From Segatella oris (GTDB lineage Bacteria > Bacteroidota > Bacteroidia > Bacteroidales > Bacteroidaceae), in the NCBI RefSeq assembly GCF_900637655.1, contig NZ_LR134384.1, forward strand, positions 2,232,001-2,296,000: DNA of 64,000 bases, written 5' to 3'. Positions 28,766-36,743 of the stretch are shown here, piece after piece. Both the position numbers and the translations under genes were made by a program. The first letter of the stretch is position 1, and every line of letters begins with the position of its first letter. The notes beneath the pieces were generated by a model, which was not told the DNA's origin, did not search any database, and saw only the letters and a program-made list of their open reading frames with translations.

Positions 28766-28988
28766 ATCGCTTCCCAGACGATATGAACAAGTAAGGAGAT
28801 TGCCCATAGCAGACGACTCCGCCTGTCTTGTAAAATGATTTGATTATTTTGTTAAATAATCATAACGCACCTTTCTGTCTTTCTCCATTTGACAAGTAAG
28901 AGCAAGTGCCTGCCTCTGTGGAGTCATGAAAAGGCCGAAAGCACGTAAAAAATGTCAGTGTAATTCAATAAATATAAATTAATTTTCC

Positions 28989-29115
28989 TATCTTTGCATC
29001 TACATATATAATAATGTGTCGCTACGAGCAGGCTGAAACCATTCTTGAAGCAAGCCAATGCGATGCAGATAAACTTCATTTTACAACTATTCATCTGATT
29101 AAGGTAGACGTATGA
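28989..29115 (+). promoter_or_regulatory. sppA -7 box and leader with a coupled 33-codon frame
   Basis: TATCTTTG (28989-28996) starts a leader of about 110 nt. An ATG at 29014 opens 33 codons (MCRYEQAETILEAS...) whose TGA (29113-29115) overlaps the sppA ATG (29112-29114), as in translational coupling. The frame may be a real leader peptide or chance. Confidence 0.35.
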
Positions 29116-30878
29116 AAGACTTTTTCAAGAATGTATTCGCCACCATGTTGGGGCTTTTTCTCTTCGGTATCGTCATGAGTTTCATGGGGTTCATGTGTCT
29201 TATAGGCATCATTGCATCCTCTTCATCAACCACAAAGATTGAAGACAACTCGGTATTGGTGCTGAAACTCGATGGCAGCATGACCGAACAGGAAGAAGAA
29301 AACATGATGAACAGCCTGCAAGGGATATCATCATTGAGTTTCGAAGGCACGATGAAAGCCATTAAGAAAGCGAAAGACGATGACAAAGTGGCAGGTATCT
29401 ATCTTGAAGCCGGACAGTTTGGGGCTGATCTTGCACAAGCAGAAGAAATAGAGAAAGCATTGCTTGACTTCCGAAAATCGGGCAAATGGATTATTGCCTA
29501 CGGTGAGAACTACAGCACACTGGGCTATTATTTAGCCTCGACTGCCAACAAAATATACCTGAATAAAGACGGTATGATTGAATGGTCGGGTATTGGAGGC
29601 GAGAAAGTATATTATAAGAATTTGCTCGCAAAAGTAGGTATAAAGTTCGTCACTACAAAGGTGGGGAAATACAAGAGTGCTGTAGAACAGCTGACAGCCG
29701 ACAACATCAGTGATGCCGACCGCGAGCAGACTCAACGCTATCTTGACGGCTGGTGGAACACCATTCTCGCGACTGTAGCCAAGAACAGAAGCCTCAACAA
29801 AGACAGTCTCAACGCTTATGCTGACCGCGTTATCACGCTGGAGGCTCCTGAAAACATGCAGAAATATAAGTTGGTTGATGGACTTATCTACAACGACCAG
29901 ATAGCAGACATCGTCAGAAAACAATTAGGAATAGACAAGGAAGATGATATCAATAAACTCACAGTTGACGACATCAACGCCGACGATACACCTGTAACGG
30001 GAGAGCATATTGCCGTCTACTATGCCTACGGAGACATTGTCGACAAGGCGTCTCCACAAAGTCTTTTCCAGGACGATCGCCAGATTGTAGGCAACGACAT
30101 GTGCAGAGATCTGGAGGATTTGGCTAAAGATGACGACGTGAAAGCCGTGGTTATCAGAGTTAACTCGGGGGGTGGTTCAGCCTATGCATCCGAACAAATC
30201 TGGCATCAAATCAGCGAATTGAAGAAAGTAAAGCCCGTAGTTGTGTCAATGAGTGGTGCAGCTGCCTCCGGCGGATACTATCTCAGCAGCAATGCCAACT
30301 GGATAGTTGCAGACCCAACGACCATTACCGGCAGCATCGGTATCTTTGGATTGTTCCTTGACAGAAGTGAACTCTACACGAAGAAATTAGGCATTAACTA
30401 TGCAGAAGTGAAGACTAACCGCAATTCTGTGTTTGGAGCTTCGGGCCATCCTTTCACTCCGGAGCAGCTTTCATTGCTTCAGAATAATGTGAACCGAGGC
30501 TACATGCTTTTCAAAAAGCGCGTGGCAGAAGGCCGTAAGATGACTATGGAGCAGGTGGAAAACATCGCACAAGGTCGCGTTTGGTTAGGGCAAGACGCTA
30601 TCAAACTGAAGCTTGTCGACCAGCTTGGCGGGTTGGATGATGCCATTGTGAAAGCGGCCAAATTAGCTAAGATGAATGACTATGAAACCGCTTCCTACCC
30701 ATCTCCGTTGAGCACATGGGAGCAGTTGTTAGGCAGTTATGTAGGCGGTGATGACTTGCTCAACGGTAAGATGCAGGCTTACTTGGGCGAGTTCTATGAG
30801 CCATTCAAAATCATCAACGATGCCAAACACATGGATAAAGTGCAGGCACGCATGCCTTATATCATCAAAATAAAATAG
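29112..30878 (+). CDS. sppA: Signal peptide peptidase SppA, 67K type
   Basis: 588 residues. N-terminal membrane anchor (about 12-38), then two S49 domains. The general-base lysine is in the first (TTKVGKYKSAVEQL, Lys188) and the nucleophile in the second (SGAAASGGYYLS, Ser386), as in the E. coli long form. It degrades cleaved signal peptides in the inner membrane, facing the periplasm. Two bases before lpxK: a shared transcript of envelope/metabolic genes (sppA-lpxK-pnp-thiL). Confidence 0.95.
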   Translation: MKDFFKNVFATMLGLFLFGIVMSFMGFMCLIGIIASSSSTTKIEDNSVLVLKLDGSMTEQEEENMMNSLQGISSLSFEGTMKAIKKAKDDDKVAGIYLEAGQFGADLAQAEEIEKALLDFRKSGKWIIAYGENYSTLGYYLASTANKIYLNKDGMIEWSGIGGEKVYYKNLLAKVGIKFVTTKVGKYKSAVEQLTADNISDADREQTQRYLDGWWNTILATVAKNRSLNKDSLNAYADRVITLEAPENMQKYKLVDGLIYNDQIADIVRKQLGIDKEDDINKLTVDDINADDTPVTGEHIAVYYAYGDIVDKASPQSLFQDDRQIVGNDMCRDLEDLAKDDDVKAVVIRVNSGGGSAYASEQIWHQISELKKVKPVVVSMSGAAASGGYYLSSNANWIVADPTTITGSIGIFGLFLDRSELYTKKLGINYAEVKTNRNSVFGASGHPFTPEQLSLLQNNVNRGYMLFKKRVAEGRKMTMEQVENIAQGRVWLGQDAIKLKLVDQLGGLDDAIVKAAKLAKMNDYETASYPSPLSTWEQLLGSYVGGDDLLNGKMQAYLGEFYEPFKIINDAKHMDKVQARMPYIIKIK

Positions 30879-30880
30879 GG

Positions 30881-32065
30881 ATGAGGACAGAAGGAGACTT
30901 CATACACATCAACGAATGGCTGCTGCCACTGAGCTGGTTTTATGGACTTGGCGTAGGAATTCGCAATCAGTTGTTCAACATCGGATTGCTGAAACAACAC
31001 GACTATGACATTCCTATCATCTCCGTGGGGAACATCACAGTAGGCGGTTCGGGTAAGACTCCGCATGTGGAATACTTGATTCGCTTGCTGAAAGATAAGG
31101 TTAAAGTGGCTGTTCTGTCACGGGGCTACAAGCGAAAGAGCCATGGCTATGTGCTGGCCGACAACGAGTCGACAGTGCAGGACATAGGAGATGAGCCTTA
31201 TCAGATGAAGAAAAAATTTGCCGATGTGCACATTGCAGTTGACAAGAAGCGTGTAAATGGCATTGAACGCCTCACGGGTGATGCCCAAACAAACGACACC
31301 GACGTTATTCTTCTGGATGATGCTTTCCAGCACCGCTATGTGAAACCGGGCATCAACATCCTGCTTGTAGACTATCACCGACTGATTATCTATGATAAAC
31401 TTCTGCCTGCCGGCAGACTCCGTGAACAGCAGTCGGGTAAGAACCGCGCAGATATTGTCATCGTTACAAAATGCCCTAAAGACCTTAAACCGATGGAGTT
31501 TCGCGTCCTTACCAAGGCCATGAACCTCTATCCCTATCAGAGTTTATTCTTTACAACGATAGAATACGACAAACTCAAGCCCCTCTTTGCAAAAGAAAAG
31601 CCTCTGCTTGACAAGTGCGAACTGGCCGACAAACACATTATGTTGCTTACAGGTATCGCCTCACCCAAGCAGATGATTGTTGACATGAAACCTCATGTGA
31701 AAGAGATTACGCCACTGACATTCGCCGATCATCACCGGTTTAAGAATAAAGATATAGTGAACATCAACGATACTTTTCATGCCATTGAGGGTGAAAAGAT
31801 TATCGTGACAACAGAGAAAGATGCTACTCGACTCGAACAAATCGAGGGACTGAGTGAGGATGTAAGGCAAAATCTCTATGTGCTTCCTATCAAGGTGAAG
31901 TTCATGCTTAATCAAGAAGAAGAATTTAACAATAAAATCATAGACTATGTACGAAAGAATTCAAGAAACAGCATCCTGGTTAAAGGAAAGGATGACCACA
32001 AGTCCAAAGACAGCCATTATCCTGGGAACGGGCCTCGGACAATTAGCTTCAGAGATAACAGATAG
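30881..32065 (+). CDS. lpxK: Tetraacyldisaccharide 4'-kinase
   Basis: 394 residues. It phosphorylates the 4' position of the lipid A disaccharide at the inner membrane. N-terminal membrane-associated helix (about 10-35), Walker A VGNITVGGSGKTPH (49-62), VLSRGYKRKSHG, the DDAFQHR motif (substrate/metal) and RLREQ. The last 39 codons overlap the purine nucleoside phosphorylase gene out of frame (119 bp), so the C-terminal segment after about residue 355 (KNSRNSILVKG...) is translated from the same DNA as the next enzyme's N-terminus and looks non-homologous and basic. Confidence 0.94.
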   Translation: MRTEGDFIHINEWLLPLSWFYGLGVGIRNQLFNIGLLKQHDYDIPIISVGNITVGGSGKTPHVEYLIRLLKDKVKVAVLSRGYKRKSHGYVLADNESTVQDIGDEPYQMKKKFADVHIAVDKKRVNGIERLTGDAQTNDTDVILLDDAFQHRYVKPGINILLVDYHRLIIYDKLLPAGRLREQQSGKNRADIVIVTKCPKDLKPMEFRVLTKAMNLYPYQSLFFTTIEYDKLKPLFAKEKPLLDKCELADKHIMLLTGIASPKQMIVDMKPHVKEITPLTFADHHRFKNKDIVNINDTFHAIEGEKIIVTTEKDATRLEQIEGLSEDVRQNLYVLPIKVKFMLNQEEEFNNKIIDYVRKNSRNSILVKGKDDHKSKDSHYPGNGPRTISFRDNR

Positions 32066-32756
32066 CTACGAATTCCCTTATAGTGAGATACCTAATTTCC
32101 CGGTATCGACGGTTGAAGGACATGCCGGAAAACTGATTTTCGGAAAACTTGGAGGCAAGGATATCATGGCCATGGAAGGTCGTTTCCATTTCTATGAAGG
32201 CTATAACATGAAGGAAGTGACTTTCCCAGAGCGCGTAATGTATGAATTGGGAATTGAGACTTTGTTTGTCAGCAATGCTTCAGGTGGTATGAACCCCGAC
32301 TTCAAAATCGGTGATCTGATGATTATCACTGACCACATCAACCTCTTCCCGGAACATCCTTTGCGTGGCAAGAACTTTCCTACAGGGCCACGTTTTCCCG
32401 ACATGCATGAGGCCTACAACCATGAACTGATTGAGCTGGCTGACGAGATTGGCAAAGAAAAAGGAATTCGATTGATGCACGGTGTCTATATGGGTGTGCA
32501 GGGACCGACATTCGAAACGCCGGCAGAATATCGCATGTATCACCACATGGGAGCAGATGCAGTCGGCATGAGCACTGTTCCAGAGGTGATTGTAGCTTGT
32601 CACTGCGGTATTAAGGTGTTTGGCATCAGCATTATTACTGACCTCGGTGGCTTCGACGTTCCTGTTGAAGTGAGCCATGAGGAAGTACAGAAAGCTGCCA
32701 ATGAAGCCCAGCCTAAGATGACAGAAATCATGCGTGAGATGATTCGTCGCTCGTAA
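31947..32756 (+). CDS. Purine nucleoside phosphorylase (inosine/guanosine type)
   Basis: 269 residues of the trimeric PNP family: IILGTGLGQLASEI (phosphate loop), HAGKLIFGKLGGKDIMAMEGRFHFYEGY split around the family motif, VSNASGGMNPDFKIGDLMIITDHINL, GVYMGVQGPTFETPAE (purine site Glu) and VTD-type ILSIITDLGG region near the end. It cleaves inosine/guanosine with phosphate. The start at 31947 gives the normal N-terminus (MYERIQETASWLKE) and lies inside lpxK. It ends 16 bp before thiL. Confidence 0.94.
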   Translation: MYERIQETASWLKERMTTSPKTAIILGTGLGQLASEITDSYEFPYSEIPNFPVSTVEGHAGKLIFGKLGGKDIMAMEGRFHFYEGYNMKEVTFPERVMYELGIETLFVSNASGGMNPDFKIGDLMIITDHINLFPEHPLRGKNFPTGPRFPDMHEAYNHELIELADEIGKEKGIRLMHGVYMGVQGPTFETPAEYRMYHHMGADAVGMSTVPEVIVACHCGIKVFGISIITDLGGFDVPVEVSHEEVQKAANEAQPKMTEIMREMIRRS

Positions 32757-32772
32757 AACAAAACATAAGAGA

Positions 32773-33891
32773 ATGACAGAAATCTCAAAACTTGGTGAGT
32801 TTGGCCTCATTGACCGACTCACCAAAGATATTCAGATTAAAAATACAAGCACCCAATATGGTGTGGGCGATGACTGTGCTGTGCTCAGCTATCCCAATTC
32901 CGAAGTACTTATCACTTCGGACATGCTGATGGAAGGTATTCATTTCGACCTCACCTACACCGACATGCACACGCTGGGGTATAAGGCTGCAATGGTCAAC
33001 ATCAGCGACATATTCGCCATGAATGGAACGCCACGCCAATTAATTGTCAGCATTGCTTTGGGCAAACGGTTTACGGTAGAAGACCTTGATGCTTTCTATA
33101 TGGGAATGCGTGAAGCCTGCAGCAAATGGGACATTGACATCGTTGGTGGCGATACCACATCTTCCAGAACGGGCTTAGCTATCAGTATAACCTGTGTAGG
33201 TGAGGCTCCGAAAGAATTGATTACCTATCGTAATGGTGCGAAGGAAACAGATCTTATTTGTGTCAGTGGTGACCTTGGTGCAGCATATATGGGATTGCAA
33301 ATTCTTGAACGAGAGAAAGCTGTCTACTATTCACAAATTGACGACTATAATAAAAAGGTACGCGAGGCACAGGCTCATAAAGATGAAGCTAAACTTAAAG
33401 CGTTGCGTGAACAGCGTCAAACTGTGGAGGAATTCCAGCCTGACTTTGCCGGGAAAGAATACTTGCTTGACCGTCAGTTAAAACCCGAAGCAAGGGGAGA
33501 TATCATCGAAAAGCTGCGCGAAGCCAATATCAAACCTACTGCCATGATGGATATTTCAGATGGATTGAGCAGTGAACTGATGCACATCTGCAAACAAAGC
33601 CAATGTGGTTGCCGTGTCTATGAGAAAGAAATCCCTATTGACTATCAGACGGCTGTCACTGCAGAACAATTCAACATGAACCTCACTACCTGCGCACTCA
33701 ACGGAGGAGAAGACTACGAACTGCTTTTCACGGTTCCTATCGGAGACCATGAGAAGATTAAGAACATAGGAGGTATTCGGCAGATAGGCTATATTACAAA
33801 GGAAAATCTCGGTTGCATGCTCGTCACACGTGACAACAACGAGTTTGAACTTCAGGCACAAGGTTGGAATCCACTGCGCGATGAAAAGTAA
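32773..33891 (+). CDS. thiL: Thiamine-monophosphate kinase
   Basis: 372 residues. ATP-dependent formation of thiamine diphosphate. N-terminal GEFGLIDRL, GVGDDCAVL (metal-binding Asp pair), SDMLMEGIHFD, the DIVGGDTTSS strand, and C-terminal MMDISDGLSSEL and NGGEDYELLF. Compared with the usual size (about 320-350) there is a charged helical insertion around 190-235 (YNKKVREAQAHKDEAKLKALREQ), typical of Bacteroidota versions. No TPP riboswitch precedes the operon. Last gene before an inverted-repeat element and tRNA-Phe. Confidence 0.95.
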   Translation: MTEISKLGEFGLIDRLTKDIQIKNTSTQYGVGDDCAVLSYPNSEVLITSDMLMEGIHFDLTYTDMHTLGYKAAMVNISDIFAMNGTPRQLIVSIALGKRFTVEDLDAFYMGMREACSKWDIDIVGGDTTSSRTGLAISITCVGEAPKELITYRNGAKETDLICVSGDLGAAYMGLQILEREKAVYYSQIDDYNKKVREAQAHKDEAKLKALREQRQTVEEFQPDFAGKEYLLDRQLKPEARGDIIEKLREANIKPTAMMDISDGLSSELMHICKQSQCGCRVYEKEIPIDYQTAVTAEQFNMNLTTCALNGGEDYELLFTVPIGDHEKIKNIGGIRQIGYITKENLGCMLVTRDNNEFELQAQGWNPLRDEK

Positions 33892-33903
33892 ATAACAACG
33901 GCT

Positions 33904-33996
33904 TGGATATAAAGAAAATACAATGATTTTATGGGTAATGATCCCTCATGTAGTTATGTTAATAAATATAAACTGCAAGTATTTTCTTTATATCCA
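33904..33996. repeat. 93-bp element with perfect 18-bp terminal inverted repeats
   Basis: TGGATATAAAGAAAATAC (33904-33921) and its exact complement (33979-33996) flank 57 AT-rich bases. It lies between thiL and tRNA-Phe. It resembles a MITE-sized cassette or a long-loop hairpin; no target-site duplication is evident. Confidence 0.6.
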
Positions 33997-34021
33997 CTGC
34001 TTGTTTTCGATAAATATTTCC

Positions 34022-34029
34022 TACCTTTG
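34022..34029 (+). promoter_or_regulatory. tRNA-Phe -7 box
   Basis: TACCTTTG, 20 bp upstream of the mature 5' end. TTGT at 34001-34004 could act as -33, with a slightly short spacer. Confidence 0.5.
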
Positions 34030-34049
34030 CACGCGCAAATAAGCGACAT

Positions 34050-34122
34050 GGTGCCATAGCTCAGTTGGTAGAGCAAAGGACTGAAAATCCTTGTGTCCCC
34101 GGTTCGATTCCTGGTGGTACCA
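34050..34122 (+). tRNA. tRNA-Phe (anticodon GAA)
   Basis: 73 nt. Acceptor GGTGCCA/TGGTACC (one G-T) plus discriminator A, D arm GCTC/GAGC with AGTTGGTA loop, anticodon stem AAGGA/TCCTT with loop CTGAAAA, T loop TTCGATT. One non-canonical C-T pair appears in the T stem as I read it. CCA is not encoded. A terminator-like hairpin follows at once. Confidence 0.95.
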
Positions 34123-34128
34123 CATATT

Positions 34129-34161
34129 AAGCAGTCAGAAATGACTGCTTTCATTGTTTTT
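34129..34161 (+). terminator. tRNA-Phe terminator
   Basis: AAGCAGTCA (34129-34137), loop GAAA, TGACTGCTT (34142-34150), then TTCATTGTTTTT. Confidence 0.75.
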
Positions 34162-34277
34162 ACACCCCTTATATAACATAACAGGAGAGCAAAGAACAAC
34201 TATCCTTACTCTCCTATCCCCGAAGATAACCATGGTTCATTAGCCAACAGCTTATCTTTTATTCACTATATTGAGCT

Positions 34278-34958
34278 TCAAATTTGTTCTCCGGCATACT
34301 CCATTCGTTTCCCTAAGACCGTACAGACAATCATCTGAATATCTTTTATGAATGAATAATGATGAAGATAATAGCGGTTAAGCCGAACTTTATCGGGATA
34401 AATCACATTGTCATTATATTCTTGCACTGTTGTAATACCAATTGGAAGTCCGCTTCTCCCTTTTTGTAATGCTTCATCAACAGCTTCCAAAATATCCTCT
34501 TCATTGCGATATTTCAAACTGGCAGGGCCTGTAATACCTGGGCGTAAGAGCAGAACCTCACGGTCTTCACCCTGCAATTGGTCTGCATAGCCCGGCACAT
34601 CTGGCCGTGGACCAACAAAACTCATATCGCCCTTCAACACATTCCACAATTCAGGTAACTCATCAAGTTTATATCTCCGGAGTTTTTCTCCTAATGGTGT
34701 AATTCGACTTTGCTCTTGAGAAGCAATAGAAGTTGCTTCAGAATTGCGACTTGCAACAGATGCTTCAGCTTTCACAGTCATTGTCCTGAACTTATAAACC
34801 GTGAAAATCCTACCATAACGGCCAACGCGTTGCTGACAGAATAATATAGGCCCAGGCATCTTCCATTTGATAAGTAAGGCCACTATCAATAGAACTGGAC
34901 TAAGAATGATTAGCCCGACAAGAGATACAACCTTATCAAAAACAATTTTAAGCATCAT
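34278..34958 (-). CDS. Initiating sugar-phosphate transferase (polyprenyl glycosylphosphotransferase, PglC/short WcaJ type)
   Basis: 226 residues. One N-terminal membrane segment (about 8-30, VSLVGLIILSPVLLIVALLI), then PGPILFCQQRVGRYGRIFTVYKFRTM and the catalytic region RRYKLDELPELWNVLKGDMSFVGPRP with the Asp-Glu pair. It moves a sugar-1-phosphate from UDP-sugar to undecaprenyl phosphate and so starts the repeat unit made by the rest of the locus. The size is that of the minimal catalytic form without the four extra TM helices of WbaP. Last gene of the long leftward locus; overlaps the GNAT gene by 4 bp. Confidence 0.93.
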   Translation of the reverse strand: MMLKIVFDKVVSLVGLIILSPVLLIVALLIKWKMPGPILFCQQRVGRYGRIFTVYKFRTMTVKAEASVASRNSEATSIASQEQSRITPLGEKLRRYKLDELPELWNVLKGDMSFVGPRPDVPGYADQLQGEDREVLLLRPGITGPASLKYRNEEDILEAVDEALQKGRSGLPIGITTVQEYNDNVIYPDKVRLNRYYLHHYSFIKDIQMIVCTVLGKRMEYAGEQI

Positions 34959-35524
34959 GATTTCGGTAGATATTCCACTAAATAATCGCCGTTACGTAGT
35001 ACTTTTATTATTCTAATATCATTAACAGCTTGGGCAGATTTCATGCTGGCAACATTATTTGGAGCAATAGAACCAAACATACGCAGATGTAGATGTCGAG
35101 CCATCTTCGTGGCCTCTATTCCCATTAAGCGATTAATTCCCTGCCAACGATGTGCATAATCGGTCATATATCCACGATAACATTTCCCCCAAAAGAAACA
35201 ACGCAGAAAGAAATATCCTATGATTTCCCCATTATCATCAATGACAAGATATGCTAAAAAGGCCTTATTCCTTACCAAGGAATGCAAAGTTTTCACATCA
35301 AAGGCATGAGGACGAAAATAAATAAATGCATCTTCGGGCTGTCGTTTGAAGAATTGAGCCAATGCTTCTATGCGCTCTACAGTCAATGGTACAATGTTTC
35401 CCGCTATCACTACTGGTAATTTATGAGCATATCGCAGCACGAAAAGCCATGCATTGACAAGCTCAAATATTGTCCATATCCATGAACAATGTGCACGCAA
35501 AAAATGGGCAAGATTATATAACAT
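34955..35524 (-). CDS. GNAT-family acetyltransferase
   Basis: 189 residues. The acetyl-CoA-binding core is suggested by FLAYLVIDDNGEIIGYFFLRCFFWGKC, GYMTDYAHRWQGINRLMGIEATKMA (the R/Q-x-x-G loop is degenerate: HRWQGINRL) and NVASMKSAQAV. It may acetylate an amino sugar or another small surface-glycan precursor. It overlaps the sugar transferase gene by 4 bp, which ties it to the first sugar of the unit; compare the PglD/PglC pairing, though PglD is of another fold. The substrate is unknown. Confidence 0.75.
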   Translation of the reverse strand: MLYNLAHFLRAHCSWIWTIFELVNAWLFVLRYAHKLPVVIAGNIVPLTVERIEALAQFFKRQPEDAFIYFRPHAFDVKTLHSLVRNKAFLAYLVIDDNGEIIGYFFLRCFFWGKCYRGYMTDYAHRWQGINRLMGIEATKMARHLHLRMFGSIAPNNVASMKSAQAVNDIRIIKVLRNGDYLVEYLPKS

Positions 35525-35618
35525 GATGAGAGAGGAATATATTCAAATATTAAATGACAGTATCTTGTTCTACTTTATTAGCATCATTAAACTTCTTTTC
35601 TGCTTTTAATTTCTCATC

Positions 35619-36722
35619 TTATTTCAACTCTTGATACATCTTTATCAGTTCTTTCCATACATCTTTCTGCTCATATTTTGCTTGCACAATCTCTCTTGCA
35701 TTACATCCCATTCTCAGACCTTCTTCCTTATGCTCCAGCATCCACTTCATCGTCATATACAAGGCATCTGCATCATGTGGCTGGATAATCTTTCCATTCA
35801 AACCATCTTTGATAATTTCATTGCAACCATTGATATTGGTTACGATACTTGGTAATTCCATACAACCGGCCTGCAAGGGCACATTCGGAAATCCCTCCCT
35901 ATAGCTGGGGAAAACCAGACAGTCTGCTTGTAACATATAGGGACGCACATCATTCTGCCAGCCCACAAAAGTCACTTGAGAAGAGTTCATCAGATAATCT
36001 TTATCCGAAACGGCAATAGGGTCTCCTTCCTCAAAAGAGCCGACAAGCAATAAGCGAGCCTCGGGAAGCCGCTTCATAGCCGACACAAGTTCTGCTATTC
36101 CCTTATCCCGTACGATGCGGCCAACAAATATAAAAGTATAACTCTCATGTGGTATGCTTTCCTCCTTCTTGAAAAACTCGGTGTCAACTCCATTTATATT
36201 TCCATTGTATATCACCCGTAATGGCTTATGAGTAATACCATCAGCCTGCAAACAATGAAGTACGCCATGCCCTTCGGGAATTACGTTTGTTGCACATAAA
36301 CATGTAACTCGTTCCATCATCTTAAGAACAGAGCGCAATACCCCGGATGCACCTTGATAGCGTAACCCTGTAACCGTGTAGATGCGATGAGGGACTCGTG
36401 CAAAGTATGCAGCAATCATAGACAGCAAACTACCTTTGGGAGTATTGGCATGCACGCACCAAGGTTTTTCTTTACGGAACAACCTGTATAGAAACCACAA
36501 AGCTCTTATATCTTTTATTAAGCTTATCGGCCTTTCTAAAGGAGCATCAATAACCCGTATTCCCTCACGCTTCCCGACTTCCTCTAATACGCCTGTATCT
36601 TTTGTAACTCCAACAACTTCAAAATATTGATTTAAGTATTTCAGCTGACCTTTCAGCAGACCATCTAAAGAGATATCTGCTGTTGTTACTCTAAATAACT
36701 TTTTTCTACAGGTATTTTCCAA
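35619..36722 (-). CDS. Glycosyltransferase family 4
   Basis: 367 residues, GT-B fold. N-terminal acceptor domain with PWCVHANTPKGSLLSMIAAYFARVP and YTVTGLRYQGASG; C-terminal donor domain with YTFIFVGRIVRDKGIAELV, CLVFPSYREGFPNVPLQAGCMELP. This type usually adds the second sugar right after the PglC-like step (inference from position and from the TGLRY motif seen in such enzymes). Cytosolic face of the inner membrane. 94 bp before the GNAT gene. Confidence 0.9.
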   Translation of the reverse strand: MENTCRKKLFRVTTADISLDGLLKGQLKYLNQYFEVVGVTKDTGVLEEVGKREGIRVIDAPLERPISLIKDIRALWFLYRLFRKEKPWCVHANTPKGSLLSMIAAYFARVPHRIYTVTGLRYQGASGVLRSVLKMMERVTCLCATNVIPEGHGVLHCLQADGITHKPLRVIYNGNINGVDTEFFKKEESIPHESYTFIFVGRIVRDKGIAELVSAMKRLPEARLLLVGSFEEGDPIAVSDKDYLMNSSQVTFVGWQNDVRPYMLQADCLVFPSYREGFPNVPLQAGCMELPSIVTNINGCNEIIKDGLNGKIIQPHDADALYMTMKWMLEHKEEGLRMGCNAREIVQAKYEQKDVWKELIKMYQELK

Positions 36723-36743
36723 TGTTCTTGTATGTTATAAAAA

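Noticed and set aside
28990..29111. TPP riboswitch for the operon containing thiL
   Set aside because: No thi-box-like sequence is seen before sppA or before thiL; thiL is simply the last gene of the operon.
34700..34790. Ser/Ala-rich insertion in the initiating sugar transferase
   Set aside because: This position (after KFRTM) is variable in the whole family and carries no distinct motif.
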